The notes: generated by a model not told the origin, from the letters alone. Positions 7,711 through 15,495 are shown, counted from the first letter of the stretch. The stretch is 64,000 nucleotides of DNA from Curtobacterium sp. MCLR17_007 (GCF_003234655.2 NZ_CP126271.1:1364001-1428000); one strand, 5' to 3'. Numbers and translations are program-made.

Positions 7711-8307
7711 TCAGCCGGACAGCGCGGCCAGCTGCTCCGTGAACTGCTTCGCCCCGCCCTGCGCCGGGTGCCGCACCGCGATCGCGTCGATCCTGGCGAG
7801 GGCGAGCGCTCCCTGCGCCTTCCGTCCGACGGCGATCACCCGTGTCGCCCCGAGCGCCTCGAGCAGCGCGAGGGTCACCGGCGCGCCGGACCTGACCTCG
7901 GCAGGTCGCGGCGTCCGGTTCGTCAGCCGGTCGGTCCCGACGAACGGGTGGTGCGGGAAGATCGCCCACGCGACGGGGAGCGGACCGCGCCACCCGGCGA
8001 GCGCGGCGTGCACGACCCGTGACGATGCTTCCCACGGGGCGGTCGGCTGCGAGGGCGCCAGGAAGTCGGGTCCGAGTTCGCGCATGCTGGTGAACGGGAT
8101 GCCGGTGTTCGTCATGCCGCGCCAGCCGGGGGCCTCGGCGACCAGCAGCGTGTCTGCGTGCGGGCCGACGACCTCGAGGTACCGCGTCAGGTTCTCGCGC
8201 CGCAGCCGGCCCGCGACGGAGCCGTCGTAGAGCGCCTCGGCGTCCGGGTCGACCGGGACCGCGTCGAGCGCCGCCCAGAACGGACCGAGGTCGAGCGTTC
8301 CTGCCAT
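7711..8307 (-). CDS. Uracil-DNA glycosylase superfamily protein
   Basis: A 198-residue protein of the uracil-DNA-glycosylase fold. The N-terminal motif LLVAEAPGWRGMTNTGIPFTS has the E-A-P-G water-activating/uracil-pocket loop. The C-terminal AVGRKAQGALALARIDAIAVRHPAQGG carries the H-P leucine-loop equivalent. It would remove uracil or a related lesion from DNA, but which UDG family it belongs to and its substrate are not determinable here. Its ATG overlaps the stop of the upstream GT4 gene (TGATG), so translation is probably coupled, which is an odd pairing of DNA repair with glycosyl transfer. Confidence 0.82.
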   Translation of the reverse strand: MAGTLDLGPFWAALDAVPVDPDAEALYDGSVAGRLRRENLTRYLEVVGPHADTLLVAEAPGWRGMTNTGIPFTSMRELGPDFLAPSQPTAPWEASSRVVHAALAGWRGPLPVAWAIFPHHPFVGTDRLTNRTPRPAEVRSGAPVTLALLEALGATRVIAVGRKAQGALALARIDAIAVRHPAQGGAKQFTEQLAALSG

Positions 8308-9509
8308 CAGTCGTGCCCGAGCACCCGGCGGTACACCTGCTCGAGGCCGGACGCCGACCGCTCCCAGCTCAGGCGCTCCGCGTGTTCGCGACCCGCCGCG
8401 GACAGCCCGGCCGCGTACGTCGGTTCGGTGAGGACCCGCTCGATCTCCGCTGCCCAGACCTCGGGCGCACGCGACTCCAGGACGACGCCGGTCTCCCCGT
8501 CGAGCACCGCTTCGCGCAGGCCCCCGGCGGCAGCGGCGACGACCGGCACCCCGGACGCCGAGCCCTCGAGCGCGACGAGCCCGTACGTCTCCGAGTGCGA
8601 CGGGACGAGCACGGCCGACGACCCACGGAACAGCAGGGCCAGGTCGGCGCGTGACTGCGGCCCGATGAACGTCACCCGGTCAGCCACGCCGAGTGACGCA
8701 GCGAGCCCACGGAGCTCCGTCAGGTAGTCACCGGCTTCGCTCGAGGAGTCCCCGGCGATCACGAGGGTCGGACGGACCGCCTCGGAGATCCCCGCGATGG
8801 CCTTGATCGCCAGGTCGAGGCCCTTGAGCGGCTGGACGCGGGCAGCAGCCACGACGTAGGGCACCTCGGCACGGCGGGCCCCAGCTGCAGCGGGCCGGAA
8901 CACCGATCCGTCGACCCCCGGCGGGACGATCCACACACGGGCGGGGTCGCCACCGAGCCGGTCGCGCACAGTGTCGGCCTCGGCCTCGCTGACCACCACC
9001 ACGGCGTCCGAGTCGCGGGCCAGCGTCGCCTCGCCCGCCATGCGCCCGGCGGACTCGGGACGCTCGCCCTCGGACAACGGCGTCGTGGAGTCGGCGGCGA
9101 TGGAGTGGAACGACTGCACGTGCGGGATGCCGCGCTGCCGGGCCACGGGCAGGGCGGCGGCTCCGGAGAACCAGTGGTGCGCATGCAGCACGTCGAAGGG
9201 GCCGAGCGCTGCGAGTCCGTCGCGGAACGGCTCGATGAACGCGTCGTGTTCGCCCTTCGGCACCGGTTCGGCCGGCCCGGCGGAGAGGAACCGCAGACAG
9301 ACGCCGGGCACGATCGACACGGAGTCGGGCTGGGTCGGCGACGAGCGCCGCGTGACGATCTCGACGTGGTGTCCGAGGTCGGCGAGGGCTTCGGCCTGGT
9401 GTCGGACGACGACGTTCATGCCCCCGACCTCACCGGACCCGGGCTCGTCGCCGGGGGAGGTGTGCAGCGAGACCAGCCCGATGCGCAGGGGTTCGGGGGT
9501 GCTGCTCAC
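8307..9509 (-). CDS. GT4-family glycosyltransferase (MshA/sucrose-phosphate-synthase-like)
   Basis: A 400-residue GT-B fold retaining glycosyltransferase. The N-terminal acceptor domain begins RIGLVSLHTSPGDEPGSGEVGGMNVVVRH, where the GGMN-V-V signature is that of the MshA/SPS branch. The C-terminal donor domain has SHSETYGLVALEGSASGVPVV near residue 305, the E-x7-E nucleotide-sugar motif. It is cytoplasmic. The acceptor is unknown; MshA itself cannot be excluded, but the UDG coupling is not typical of it. The stop overlaps the start of the UDG-like gene. Confidence 0.85.
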   Translation of the reverse strand: MSSTPEPLRIGLVSLHTSPGDEPGSGEVGGMNVVVRHQAEALADLGHHVEIVTRRSSPTQPDSVSIVPGVCLRFLSAGPAEPVPKGEHDAFIEPFRDGLAALGPFDVLHAHHWFSGAAALPVARQRGIPHVQSFHSIAADSTTPLSEGERPESAGRMAGEATLARDSDAVVVVSEAEADTVRDRLGGDPARVWIVPPGVDGSVFRPAAAGARRAEVPYVVAAARVQPLKGLDLAIKAIAGISEAVRPTLVIAGDSSSEAGDYLTELRGLAASLGVADRVTFIGPQSRADLALLFRGSSAVLVPSHSETYGLVALEGSASGVPVVAAAAGGLREAVLDGETGVVLESRAPEVWAAEIERVLTEPTYAAGLSAAGREHAERLSWERSASGLEQVYRRVLGHD

Positions 9510-9518
9510 GGCATCAGC

Positions 9519-10355
9519 CTAGCCGCGGGGCCGCCGCTGCGACCCCCGTGCCGGGGTGACGACGACCGGCTTGCGGCCCGCCTCGTCGAGCGGATCGGAC
9601 GGGAGGTCCGGGTCGCCGCCGAGCACCTGCACGCGCTGGTCGCCGTGCCGGTCCCAGAACGCGGCCGTCCAGGCGCACAGCACACCGTCGAGCAGGTCCT
9701 CGCGGTGCTTGTGCGTGGGGCCGTGCAGCACGGACGGGTCGGCGAGCGCGGCCGTGAGCGGGTGTGCGTCCAGGACGAGCGGCGGGTCGAGCGGCGTCTC
9801 GCGGAGCCGGCGGACCAGCTCGTCGAACGCCACGGCGCGACGGACTCGGGCCTCCGGTGCGGGCAGTGCCGTGTCGAGCCGCTTGTACCGGGGGCGTTCG
9901 ACGTCGTAGCCGAGCTCCTCGACGCCGACGAGCGTCGTGTAGGGGTAGCACTCGAACACCGCCGGTCCGCTGCGGTCGTGCATCGACGGGGTGTCGCTGA
10001 CGTACCCGATGCCGAGCGCGGTCAGACGCTCCAGCAGCCGTGCGCCGGCGCTCGCCGCCGAGGCCAGGTTCGTGGGGTTGGCCGCCACCTTCCACCGACC
10101 GTAGCGCTGTCCGACCTGCCGTTCGGCCTCGCGGATGCCGGTCGGGTTCGTCACGACCAACGACGCGTCGACACCGATGAGCGTCCGCGGTCCGAGGTGC
10201 TCGGTGATCCACGTGGTGACGTCGTCGACGCCGCGGGCCCACCCGGCGTCGAGCACCCGGCCGCCCTCGTCGAGCGTGGCGAGCCCGGTCTCGTTCGGCG
10301 CACGTCGCTCGGTGCCGAGCCCCCACGCCAGGTCCACTCCGAGGTACGCGCTCAC
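9519..10355 (-). CDS. DUF429 family protein
   Basis: A 278-residue protein starting VSAYLGVDLAWGLGTERRAPNETGLA and containing LIGVDASLVVTNPTGIREAERQVGQRYG and FECYPYTTLVGVEEL. These are characteristic of DUF429, a predicted RNase-H-like nuclease family with Asp residues in the first strand (GVDLAW) and in GVDASL. Its function is undefined. I chose the GTG at 10355 because GGGAGGA lies just upstream and the longer reading adds only unstructured residues. Only nine bases separate its end from the start of the GT4 gene, so the two may share a transcript. Confidence 0.82.
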   Translation of the reverse strand: MSAYLGVDLAWGLGTERRAPNETGLATLDEGGRVLDAGWARGVDDVTTWITEHLGPRTLIGVDASLVVTNPTGIREAERQVGQRYGRWKVAANPTNLASAASAGARLLERLTALGIGYVSDTPSMHDRSGPAVFECYPYTTLVGVEELGYDVERPRYKRLDTALPAPEARVRRAVAFDELVRRLRETPLDPPLVLDAHPLTAALADPSVLHGPTHKHREDLLDGVLCAWTAAFWDRHGDQRVQVLGGDPDLPSDPLDEAGRKPVVVTPARGSQRRPRG

Positions 10356-10432
10356 CCACCCATCCTCCCGCGCCGGGCCCACGGACGCCGGTGCGGCAGC
10401 GCCCACGGGCACGCACGAGTACGTTCCCCTGC

Positions 10433-11473
10433 ATGGCGAGCGATGCGACGACGCTGAGCGTCCCGGGCCCGGACGGCGACCGCGAGGTCCGGATCAGCAG
10501 TCCGTCGCGGGTGCTCTGGCCGGACGCCGGCATCACGAAGCTCGACCTGGCGCAGTACCTGGTCGACGTCGGCGGCTCCTTCGTCCGGGCGAACGGCGAC
10601 CGACCGGTGTCCCTGCAGCGGTTCCCGGGCGGGATCGACGGCGAGCAGTTCTTCTCGAAGAACCCGCCGAAGGGCGCGCCCGACTACGTCCGCTCGGTCA
10701 CGGTGACCTACCCGAGCGCTCGCAAGCACCCCCAGCTCGTGCTCGACGAGCCGGCCGTCGCGGTGTGGGCGGCACAGATGAACACGGTCGTGTTCCACCC
10801 ATGGGCGTCGCGTGCGGAGGACAGCGACCACCCGGACCAGCTCCGCATCGACCTCGACCCGCAACCCGGCACCGACTTCCACGACGCCGTGCCCGCCGCC
10901 GAGGAACTGCGGAAGGTCCTCGACGAGGTCGGACTGACCGCGTGGGTCAAGACCAGCGGCAACCGCGGTCTGCACGTCTTCGCCCCGATCGAACCCGAGC
11001 ACGAGTTCCTCGAGGTGCGGCACGCCGTCATCGCTGCCGCGCGTGAGCTCGAACGGCGGATGCCCGACCAGGTGACGACTGCCTGGTGGAAGGAAGAGCG
11101 CGGCCAGCGCGTGTTCGTCGACTTCAACCAGGCGAACCGCGACCGGACGATGGCGGGTGCCTACAGCCCGCGCGCCCTCGCGCACGCGTCAGTTTCCGCC
11201 CCACTGTCGTGGGACGAACTTCGGGACGCGGACCCGACGACGTTCACGATCCTGTCGATGCCCGAGCGACTGCGGAGGACCGGCGACCCGTGGGAGTCGA
11301 TGGGTGAGCAGCCCGGCTCGATCGCTCCGCTGCTCGCGTGGTGGGAGCGGGACCTGGCGAACGGTCTCGGCGAACTGCCCTTCCCCCCGGACTTCCCGAA
11401 GATGCCCGGCGAGCCGCCGCGCGTGCAGCCCTCGCGTGCGAAGAAGCCCGTGGCACCCGACCCGACGGACTAG
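10433..11473 (+). CDS. LigD-type DNA polymerase/primase domain protein (NHEJ)
   Basis: A 346-residue stand-alone archaeo-eukaryotic-primase-like polymerase, homologous to the polymerase domain of LigD. Visible motifs are the L-R-I-D-L-D-P catalytic acidic pair near residues 140-146, VKTSGNRGLHVFAPI (S-G-x-x-G-x-H-V nucleotide binding) and RVFVDFNQANRDRTMAGAYSPR. It would perform gap filling and ribonucleotide insertion at double-strand breaks. The ligase partner is probably the separate ligase gene 400 bp downstream on the opposite strand. No Ku gene is in the window. The TAG stop overlaps, in CTAG, the stop of the tiny convergent ORF at 11470. Confidence 0.92.
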   Translation: MASDATTLSVPGPDGDREVRISSPSRVLWPDAGITKLDLAQYLVDVGGSFVRANGDRPVSLQRFPGGIDGEQFFSKNPPKGAPDYVRSVTVTYPSARKHPQLVLDEPAVAVWAAQMNTVVFHPWASRAEDSDHPDQLRIDLDPQPGTDFHDAVPAAEELRKVLDEVGLTAWVKTSGNRGLHVFAPIEPEHEFLEVRHAVIAAARELERRMPDQVTTAWWKEERGQRVFVDFNQANRDRTMAGAYSPRALAHASVSAPLSWDELRDADPTTFTILSMPERLRRTGDPWESMGEQPGSIAPLLAWWERDLANGLGELPFPPDFPKMPGEPPRVQPSRAKKPVAPDPTD

Positions 11474-11610
11474 AGCGTGGGGCGGTCCGGGCGACGGTCG
11501 GAGTCGTCGACGCGCTTGGTGTGCATCGGCAGGTCGATCGTGGCGGTGTGCAGGCGCGTGAGCTTGGACCAGGTGCCGCGGTTGCGGTCGGTGATGCCGT
11601 CGACGATCAT
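11470..11610 (-). CDS. Small 46-residue ORF coupled to a membrane peptide gene
   Basis: An ATG at 11610 opens a 46-codon frame (MIVDGITDRNRGTWSKLTRL through RPDRPTL) with strongly G/C-biased third positions, like real genes here. The ATG overlaps the stop of the upstream 53-codon ORF in an ATGA tetramer, the classic signature of translational coupling. The protein is basic and polar, with no membrane segment or recognisable motif. The stop shares CTAG with the convergent polymerase gene. Nothing is known of it; a spurious ORF is possible but unlikely given the exact overlaps at both ends. Confidence 0.55.
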   Translation of the reverse strand: MIVDGITDRNRGTWSKLTRLHTATIDLPMHTKRVDDSDRRPDRPTL

Positions 11611-11768
11611 GCGCCGAGCCCGATCGTGACGAGCGCGAGTGCCGTGGCGGTCACGCCGGCGATGGCGGTGACCACAGCGCTCAGCTGCAGTGCGCGCTGG
11701 TGACGCGCCTCGCGCACCTCGGTGAACGGGTGCCGCTGCGCGTGTCGAACGAGAGTTGCGTTGCTCAT
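11607..11768 (-). CDS. Small 53-residue membrane peptide
   Basis: The ATG at 11768 follows GGAGCGGATCGAC and opens MSNATLVRHAQRHPFTEVREARHQRAL. After that cytoplasmic-looking, His/Arg-rich half comes a single hydrophobic helix, LSAVVTAIAGVTATALALVTIGLGA, at the C-terminus. It could be a tail-anchored membrane peptide. It is the first gene of a two-cistron unit with the 46-codon ORF. A 19-bp perfect inverted repeat (11834-11852) sits in its promoter region, so expression is probably repressor-controlled. The function is unknown. Confidence 0.6.
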   Translation of the reverse strand: MSNATLVRHAQRHPFTEVREARHQRALQLSAVVTAIAGVTATALALVTIGLGA

Positions 11769-11833
11769 GTCGATCCGCTCCGATCCGTCAGCAGCCACCT
11801 CGGATGCCGATGGATCGATCCTTCCACGCACTC

Positions 11834-11852
11834 ACTAGTTTGCCTAACTAGT
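11834..11852 (-). promoter_or_regulatory. Palindromic operator overlapping a predicted promoter
   Basis: ACTAGTT-TGCCT-AACTAGT is a perfect inverted repeat with 7-bp arms and a 5-bp spacer. On the minus strand, TTGTCG followed 17 nt later by TAGTGA would be a -35/-10 pair, placing the palindrome between or over the promoter elements of the two small coupled ORFs. The size and AT-rich arms suit a MarR- or TetR-type repressor. No regulator gene is adjacent, so it would have to act in trans. Confidence 0.65.
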
Positions 11853-11877
11853 TTCGACAAACGGACAACTTGCGCAC

Positions 11878-12921
11878 TCAGGACAGCACTTTCCGGAGGT
11901 CGTACGCCCCCGGAACCTCGAGTTGCTCGAAGCCGCACGACCGGGCATCGCGATCGGGGCGCCACCGCTCGAACTGGACGGTGTGCCGGAAGCGGTCACC
12001 CTCCATCTGGTCGTAGCGCACCTCGAGCACGACCGACGGTTCCAGCCGCACGAACGACGTGTCGCGACCCGACGAGAACCGCGACTTCTCCCCGTCCCCG
12101 GTCACCGGCCTCCCGTCCGCATCGCGGAGCACGACGGGCTCGAGCTCGTCCACCAGCGCGAGCCGTCGCTTGTCGGAGAACGCCGACACCCCGCCGACCT
12201 GGCGCAGCTCGTCGTCGTCGTCGTACAGCCCGACCAGCAGTGAGCCGACCCCGCTGCCGCTCTTGTGCACGCGGTACCCGATCGCCACGACGTCGGCGGT
12301 GCGGTGGTGCTTCACCTTGAGCATCGTGCGCTTGCCCGGCTCGTACGGACGGATGCGCGGCTTCGCCACGACGCCGTCCAGCCCGGCGCCCTCGAACGTC
12401 TCCAGCCAGGCGCGCGCCTGCTCGACGTCGAGCGTGGTCCGGGTGACGTACAGCGGATCGCTGGCGTCGGCGGCCAGGGCCTCGAGTCGGGAGCGACGCT
12501 CGTCGAACGGCAGGTCGGTGAGCTCGTCGCCGTCGGCCGCGAGCAGGTCGAACGCGACGAACTGCGCGGGCGTCTCGATGCTGAGCTTCGCGATCCGCGA
12601 GGCAGCGGGGTGGATCCGCTGCGACAGCGCCTCCCAGTCGAGGCGCTCGTGCCCCTGCTCGCCCGTGCGCAGGACGACCTCGCCGTCGAGCACGACCGGG
12701 TGCTCGCGGCTGCCGAACTGGGCGCGGAACGCCTCGACCAGCTCGGGGAAGTACCGGGTCAGCGGCTTGGCGCCGCGGCTGCCGATCTCGACGTCGTCGC
12801 CGTCGATCGTGACGATCCCGCGGAATCCGTCCCATTTCGGTTCGTAGCGCAACCCACCCCGGACACTGTCGGGTTCGGGGACGTCGGGGACGGCCTTGGC
12901 GAGCATCGGTGCGATCTCCAT
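11878..12921 (-). CDS. ligC: ATP-dependent DNA ligase, LigC type
   Basis: A 347-residue ATP-dependent DNA ligase. The adenylated lysine is K29 in YEPKWDGFRGI (motif I). Other nucleotidyltransferase motifs are VVLDGEVV, FVAFDLL, LDGVVAKP and MLKVKHHRTADVV, and an OB-fold C-terminus has KSRFSSGRDTSFVRL and VLEVRYDQMEGDRFRH. The length and lack of fused polymerase or nuclease domains match LigC, a backup short-patch or NHEJ ligase. With the LigD-type polymerase gene close by, the pair reconstitutes polymerase plus ligase activities on separate chains. The start is ATG 12921. Confidence 0.93.
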   Translation of the reverse strand: MEIAPMLAKAVPDVPEPDSVRGGLRYEPKWDGFRGIVTIDGDDVEIGSRGAKPLTRYFPELVEAFRAQFGSREHPVVLDGEVVLRTGEQGHERLDWEALSQRIHPAASRIAKLSIETPAQFVAFDLLAADGDELTDLPFDERRSRLEALAADASDPLYVTRTTLDVEQARAWLETFEGAGLDGVVAKPRIRPYEPGKRTMLKVKHHRTADVVAIGYRVHKSGSGVGSLLVGLYDDDDELRQVGGVSAFSDKRRLALVDELEPVVLRDADGRPVTGDGEKSRFSSGRDTSFVRLEPSVVLEVRYDQMEGDRFRHTVQFERWRPDRDARSCGFEQLEVPGAYDLRKVLS

Positions 12922-13006
12922 GGCTCCTGTCTACGCGTGCACACCGTCACGGCCCGGGAGGCCCGGCTCGGCCCGACGCGCTGCGTCGCGTCAGTAAGGT
13001 GGCCGG

Positions 13007-14056
13007 GTGTCGACCGTCCCGTCCCCAGCACCGGCCGCGTCGCCCCCGGCTCCGGTCAGTCCCGTGCAGGCGCAGGCGCTCGCGGACGGGGTGCTCCCGC
13101 CGGTCGAGGAGGTCCGTCCGGGAATCTGGACGCTCGCCGTCCCCTTCCGTTCCGGGGTGCCGGACGCCACGCTCGTGTACGTCGCCGAGGGTTCCGACGG
13201 GGTGCTGACGGTCATCGACCCGGGTTGGAGTGACGACGGCGAGCTCGACGTCCTGTCCGCGGGTCTCGGCGCGATCGGCCGCTCGGTGGCCGACGTCGGC
13301 CACGTCGTCGTGACGCACCTGCACGCCGACCACCTGGGCGCGGCGGCTGCCGTTCGTCACGCGTCGGGGGCGTCGGTCGCGATGAACGGGCTCGAGGTCC
13401 GGGCGCTCGAGCACGAACGCCCGGATGCCGAGCGGCACGAGGCGGACATCGCGACGTGGGGGATCCCGGACGACCTGCGCGCCGGGGTGAGCGCGGCGTG
13501 GGGGACCGGTCGTCGTCTCGGGCTCGGAGCCGCGGTGACGCCGTTCGCCGACGTGCTGCTCGACGACGGCGACGTGCTGCCGGTCGCGGGTCGGACGATC
13601 CGTGCGCTGTGGACCCCCGGCCACACCGCCGGACACCTGTGCTTCGTGGACGAGGGCGACGGGCTGCTGTTCACCGGCGACCACGTGCTGCCGCGCATCA
13701 ACCCCGGCATCGGGCTCGGCGGACGGACCGACACGAACCCGCTCGGCGACTACCTGGCCTCGCTGGCGCGACTCGACCCCTACGCAGACTTCGAGGTCTG
13801 TCCGGGGCACGAGTACCGGTTCCGTGACGTGGTCACCCGAGCGCGCACGCTCACCCGGCACCGCGAGGAGCGCAGCCGGCACGTCGCCGCAGCGCTGGAC
13901 ACGCTCGACGCGCCCACCCTGTTCGCGGTCGCGTCCCGCGTGCCCTTCAGCGGCGGGATCGAGTCGATGACCGGCTTCCTGCTCGCGAGCGCGCTGACGC
14001 AGACGGCCTTCCACGTCGACCTGCTCGGCCGCGCGGACGAGGTCCGCCCCGCCTGA
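13007..14056 (+). CDS. MBL-fold metallo-hydrolase
   Basis: A 349-residue metallo-beta-lactamase-fold hydrolase. The metal-binding motif is VVTHLHADHLG (H-x-H-x-D-H). Further ligands are in TPGHTAGH, LLFTGDHVLP and CPGHEYR. A winged-helix-like C-terminal segment follows (TLDAPTLFAVASRV... LLASALTQTAFHVDLL), as in RNase-Z-like/LACTB2-type hydrolases. The substrate is unknown, and thioester or lactone hydrolysis is plausible. It starts at GTG 13007. The last codons (LGRADEVRPA-stop) occur again at 14800-14832, beyond the HicAB module. Confidence 0.88.
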   Translation: MSTVPSPAPAASPPAPVSPVQAQALADGVLPPVEEVRPGIWTLAVPFRSGVPDATLVYVAEGSDGVLTVIDPGWSDDGELDVLSAGLGAIGRSVADVGHVVVTHLHADHLGAAAAVRHASGASVAMNGLEVRALEHERPDAERHEADIATWGIPDDLRAGVSAAWGTGRRLGLGAAVTPFADVLLDDGDVLPVAGRTIRALWTPGHTAGHLCFVDEGDGLLFTGDHVLPRINPGIGLGGRTDTNPLGDYLASLARLDPYADFEVCPGHEYRFRDVVTRARTLTRHREERSRHVAAALDTLDAPTLFAVASRVPFSGGIESMTGFLLASALTQTAFHVDLLGRADEVRPA

Positions 14057-14198
14057 CCCCTCCACAGTCGTGGACGAACTCGATGTTCTCAACAGCTGAA
14101 GGAGCGCACCTCCGAGCGGTGTCGCAGCTTTCTACCGTGGTCGTGAGGGGGTGCTCTCTAGTGCCCATTGATGGCGACGACAAGAGGGCATTGATACC

Positions 14199-14405
14199 GT
14201 GGTTCGAGCAGTACGGCATCGGGATGTGGCGACGTTCCTGCGTGCGAAAGGCTGGTGGGTGGATCGCATCAAGGGAAGCCACGAGGTGTGGTGTGGGCCC
14301 CGCGGCGAGGGGCGCCTGGTGTTGCCGCGACACGGTGAGATCAGCCCGGGTGTGGTTCGGCAAGTGGTGAAGCGATTCCCGGACGTACCCGGGAGCTGGC
14401 GATGA
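14199..14405 (+). CDS. hicA: HicA-family toxin of a type II toxin-antitoxin system
   Basis: A 68-residue basic protein, the usual HicA length. The dsRBD-like HicA core is visible: VATFLRAKGWWVDRIKGSHEVWCGP, with the G-S-H motif whose His is catalytic in HicA mRNA interferases. LVLPRHGEISPGVVRQVVKRF follows. It is expected to cleave mRNA when not neutralised. It starts at GTG 14199. The stop TGA overlaps the ATG of the HicB gene (ATGA). Base composition upstream (14080-14200) is visibly less GC-rich than the neighbours, consistent with acquisition. Confidence 0.82.
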   Translation: MVRAVRHRDVATFLRAKGWWVDRIKGSHEVWCGPRGEGRLVLPRHGEISPGVVRQVVKRFPDVPGSWR

Positions 14406-14794
14406 ACGGAGCGATCATGGCGGTCTACCAAGCACGAGCCCACCGCGAAGGTCGGTGGTGGGCGATCGACATCCCGTCGGTCGACGCCGCGACCCAGGCC
14501 CGACGAGTGACAGACGTCGAGTGGATGGCGCGAGAGTGCGTCGCGCTGACCCGCGACGTGCCAGAGGACGACGTCGAGATCGACGTGCACTTCGTGCTCC
14601 CGGACGACGCCCGCGCGAAGTGGGAGGTGTCGCGTCAGAAGGCCGAAGCGGCGCGCAGCGAGGCGGCCGAGGCCGCGTCGCTTGCACGCGAGGTCGTCCG
14701 AGCGATGCGCGCTGACGGGTACACCTACGCTGAGACGGCGTCCCTGCTCGGTGTCTCGCCCCAGCGCGTCCACCAGCTCGCGTCGGCGTCGTGA
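14402..14794 (+). CDS. hicB: HicB-family antitoxin with C-terminal HTH
   Basis: A 130-residue partner of the HicA toxin. The N-terminal half (AVYQARAHREGRWWAIDIPSVDAATQARRVTDVEWMARECVALT) is a degenerate RNase-H-like HicB fold. An Ala/Glu-rich helix (ARSEAAEAASLAREVV) links it to a C-terminal helix-turn-helix, GYTYAETASLLGVSPQRVHQLASAS, likely to bind its own promoter. It starts at ATG 14402 within the toxin stop (ATGA), and a second ATG at 14417 is possible. The toxin-first order is normal for hicAB. The reading frame ends just before a duplicated fragment of the upstream hydrolase gene. Confidence 0.8.
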   Translation: MNGAIMAVYQARAHREGRWWAIDIPSVDAATQARRVTDVEWMARECVALTRDVPEDDVEIDVHFVLPDDARAKWEVSRQKAEAARSEAAEAASLAREVVRAMRADGYTYAETASLLGVSPQRVHQLASAS

Positions 14795-14799
14795 TCATG

Positions 14800-14832
14800 C
14801 TGGGTCGTGCGGACGAGATCCGCCCCGCCTGA
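14800..14832 (+). repeat. Displaced second copy of the MBL-hydrolase gene 3' end
   Basis: This 33-bp stretch matches 14024-14056 at 29 of 33 positions and would encode LGRADEIRPA-stop against LGRADEVRPA-stop. Three of the four differences fall at third codon positions (CTC/CTG, GGC/GGT, CGC/CGT); the fourth changes Val to Ile. It lies immediately after hicB. This is what remains when a cassette is inserted at a gene end together with, or next to, a divergent allele of that end. Confidence 0.8.
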
Positions 14833-14862
14833 GCGGGCTCCGCGGCCGACGAGCCGCTGCCG

Positions 14863-15495
14863 TCAGAGGACGGTGGTGGCGAGGCGCTCCAGGGTCGTCT
14901 TCGCGTCGTGGAACTCCGCCGTGGCGTGGTCCGCGAGGGGTGCCAGGTCGGGCAGCCGGTCCGCGAGCGTCGCACTCACCGTGACCGGGTAGTGCCGCAT
15001 CCCCAGGGCACTCGCCAGGACGATCTCGAGCACGGGGGAGCCGTGGTCCCAGTGCTCGGTCGGGGTGCCGGCGTCGTAGGTGCCGCCGCGGCTGACGACG
15101 GTCACGACCGGTCGTCCGGCGAGGGGCTGGACGTCACCCGCGAGCACGCCGGGGATGTGGATGCGGTCGATCCAGGCCTTCAGGCTCGACGGCACCGTGT
15201 AGTTGTACAGCGGCGCACCGACCACGACGGCATCGGCGGCGAGCAGCTCGTCGATGACCTCCTGCCGCAGGGCCTCGGCGGCCGGGTCGACGGACTCCTC
15301 GGACGTGCGGTCGCCCGCTGCCCAGTGCAGCGCCGACGTCTCCAGGTGCGGCAGGGGCGACGTGTGCAGGTCGCGACGCGTCACGGTGTACTCCGGACCA
15401 CGGGCACGCCACGCGTCGGCGAACGCCGCGGTCAGGGCGCGCGAGCGGGAGTGGGCGAGGTCGGCCGAGGAGTCGATGTGCAGCAGCGTGGGCAT
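14863..15495 (-). CDS. azoR: FMN-dependent NADH:quinone oxidoreductase / azoreductase
   Basis: A 210-residue flavodoxin-fold reductase. It opens MPTLLHIDSSADLAHSRSRALTAAFADAW, where the S-S-x4-S-x-S segment binds the FMN phosphate. AVVVGAPLYNYTVPSSLKAWIDRI is the AzoR/NQO-family signature, and VTVVSRGGTYDAGTP is the second flavin loop. It transfers two electrons from NAD(P)H to quinones or azo compounds in the cytoplasm. I used the ATG at 15495, since the six extra codons of the longer reading (MGSVGR) are not family-like. It lies alone, convergent with hicAB. Confidence 0.88.
   Translation of the reverse strand: MPTLLHIDSSADLAHSRSRALTAAFADAWRARGPEYTVTRRDLHTSPLPHLETSALHWAAGDRTSEESVDPAAEALRQEVIDELLAADAVVVGAPLYNYTVPSSLKAWIDRIHIPGVLAGDVQPLAGRPVVTVVSRGGTYDAGTPTEHWDHGSPVLEIVLASALGMRHYPVTVSATLADRLPDLAPLADHATAEFHDAKTTLERLATTVL

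Noticed and set aside
14191-14215. tRNA T-arm-like GGTTCGAGCA
   Set aside because: No acceptor, D or anticodon arms fit around it, and it lies within the hicA start region.
14199-14832. Insertion sequence or prophage carrying hicAB
   Set aside because: No transposase, integrase or terminal inverted repeats are seen; the flanking similarity is a gene-end duplicate.
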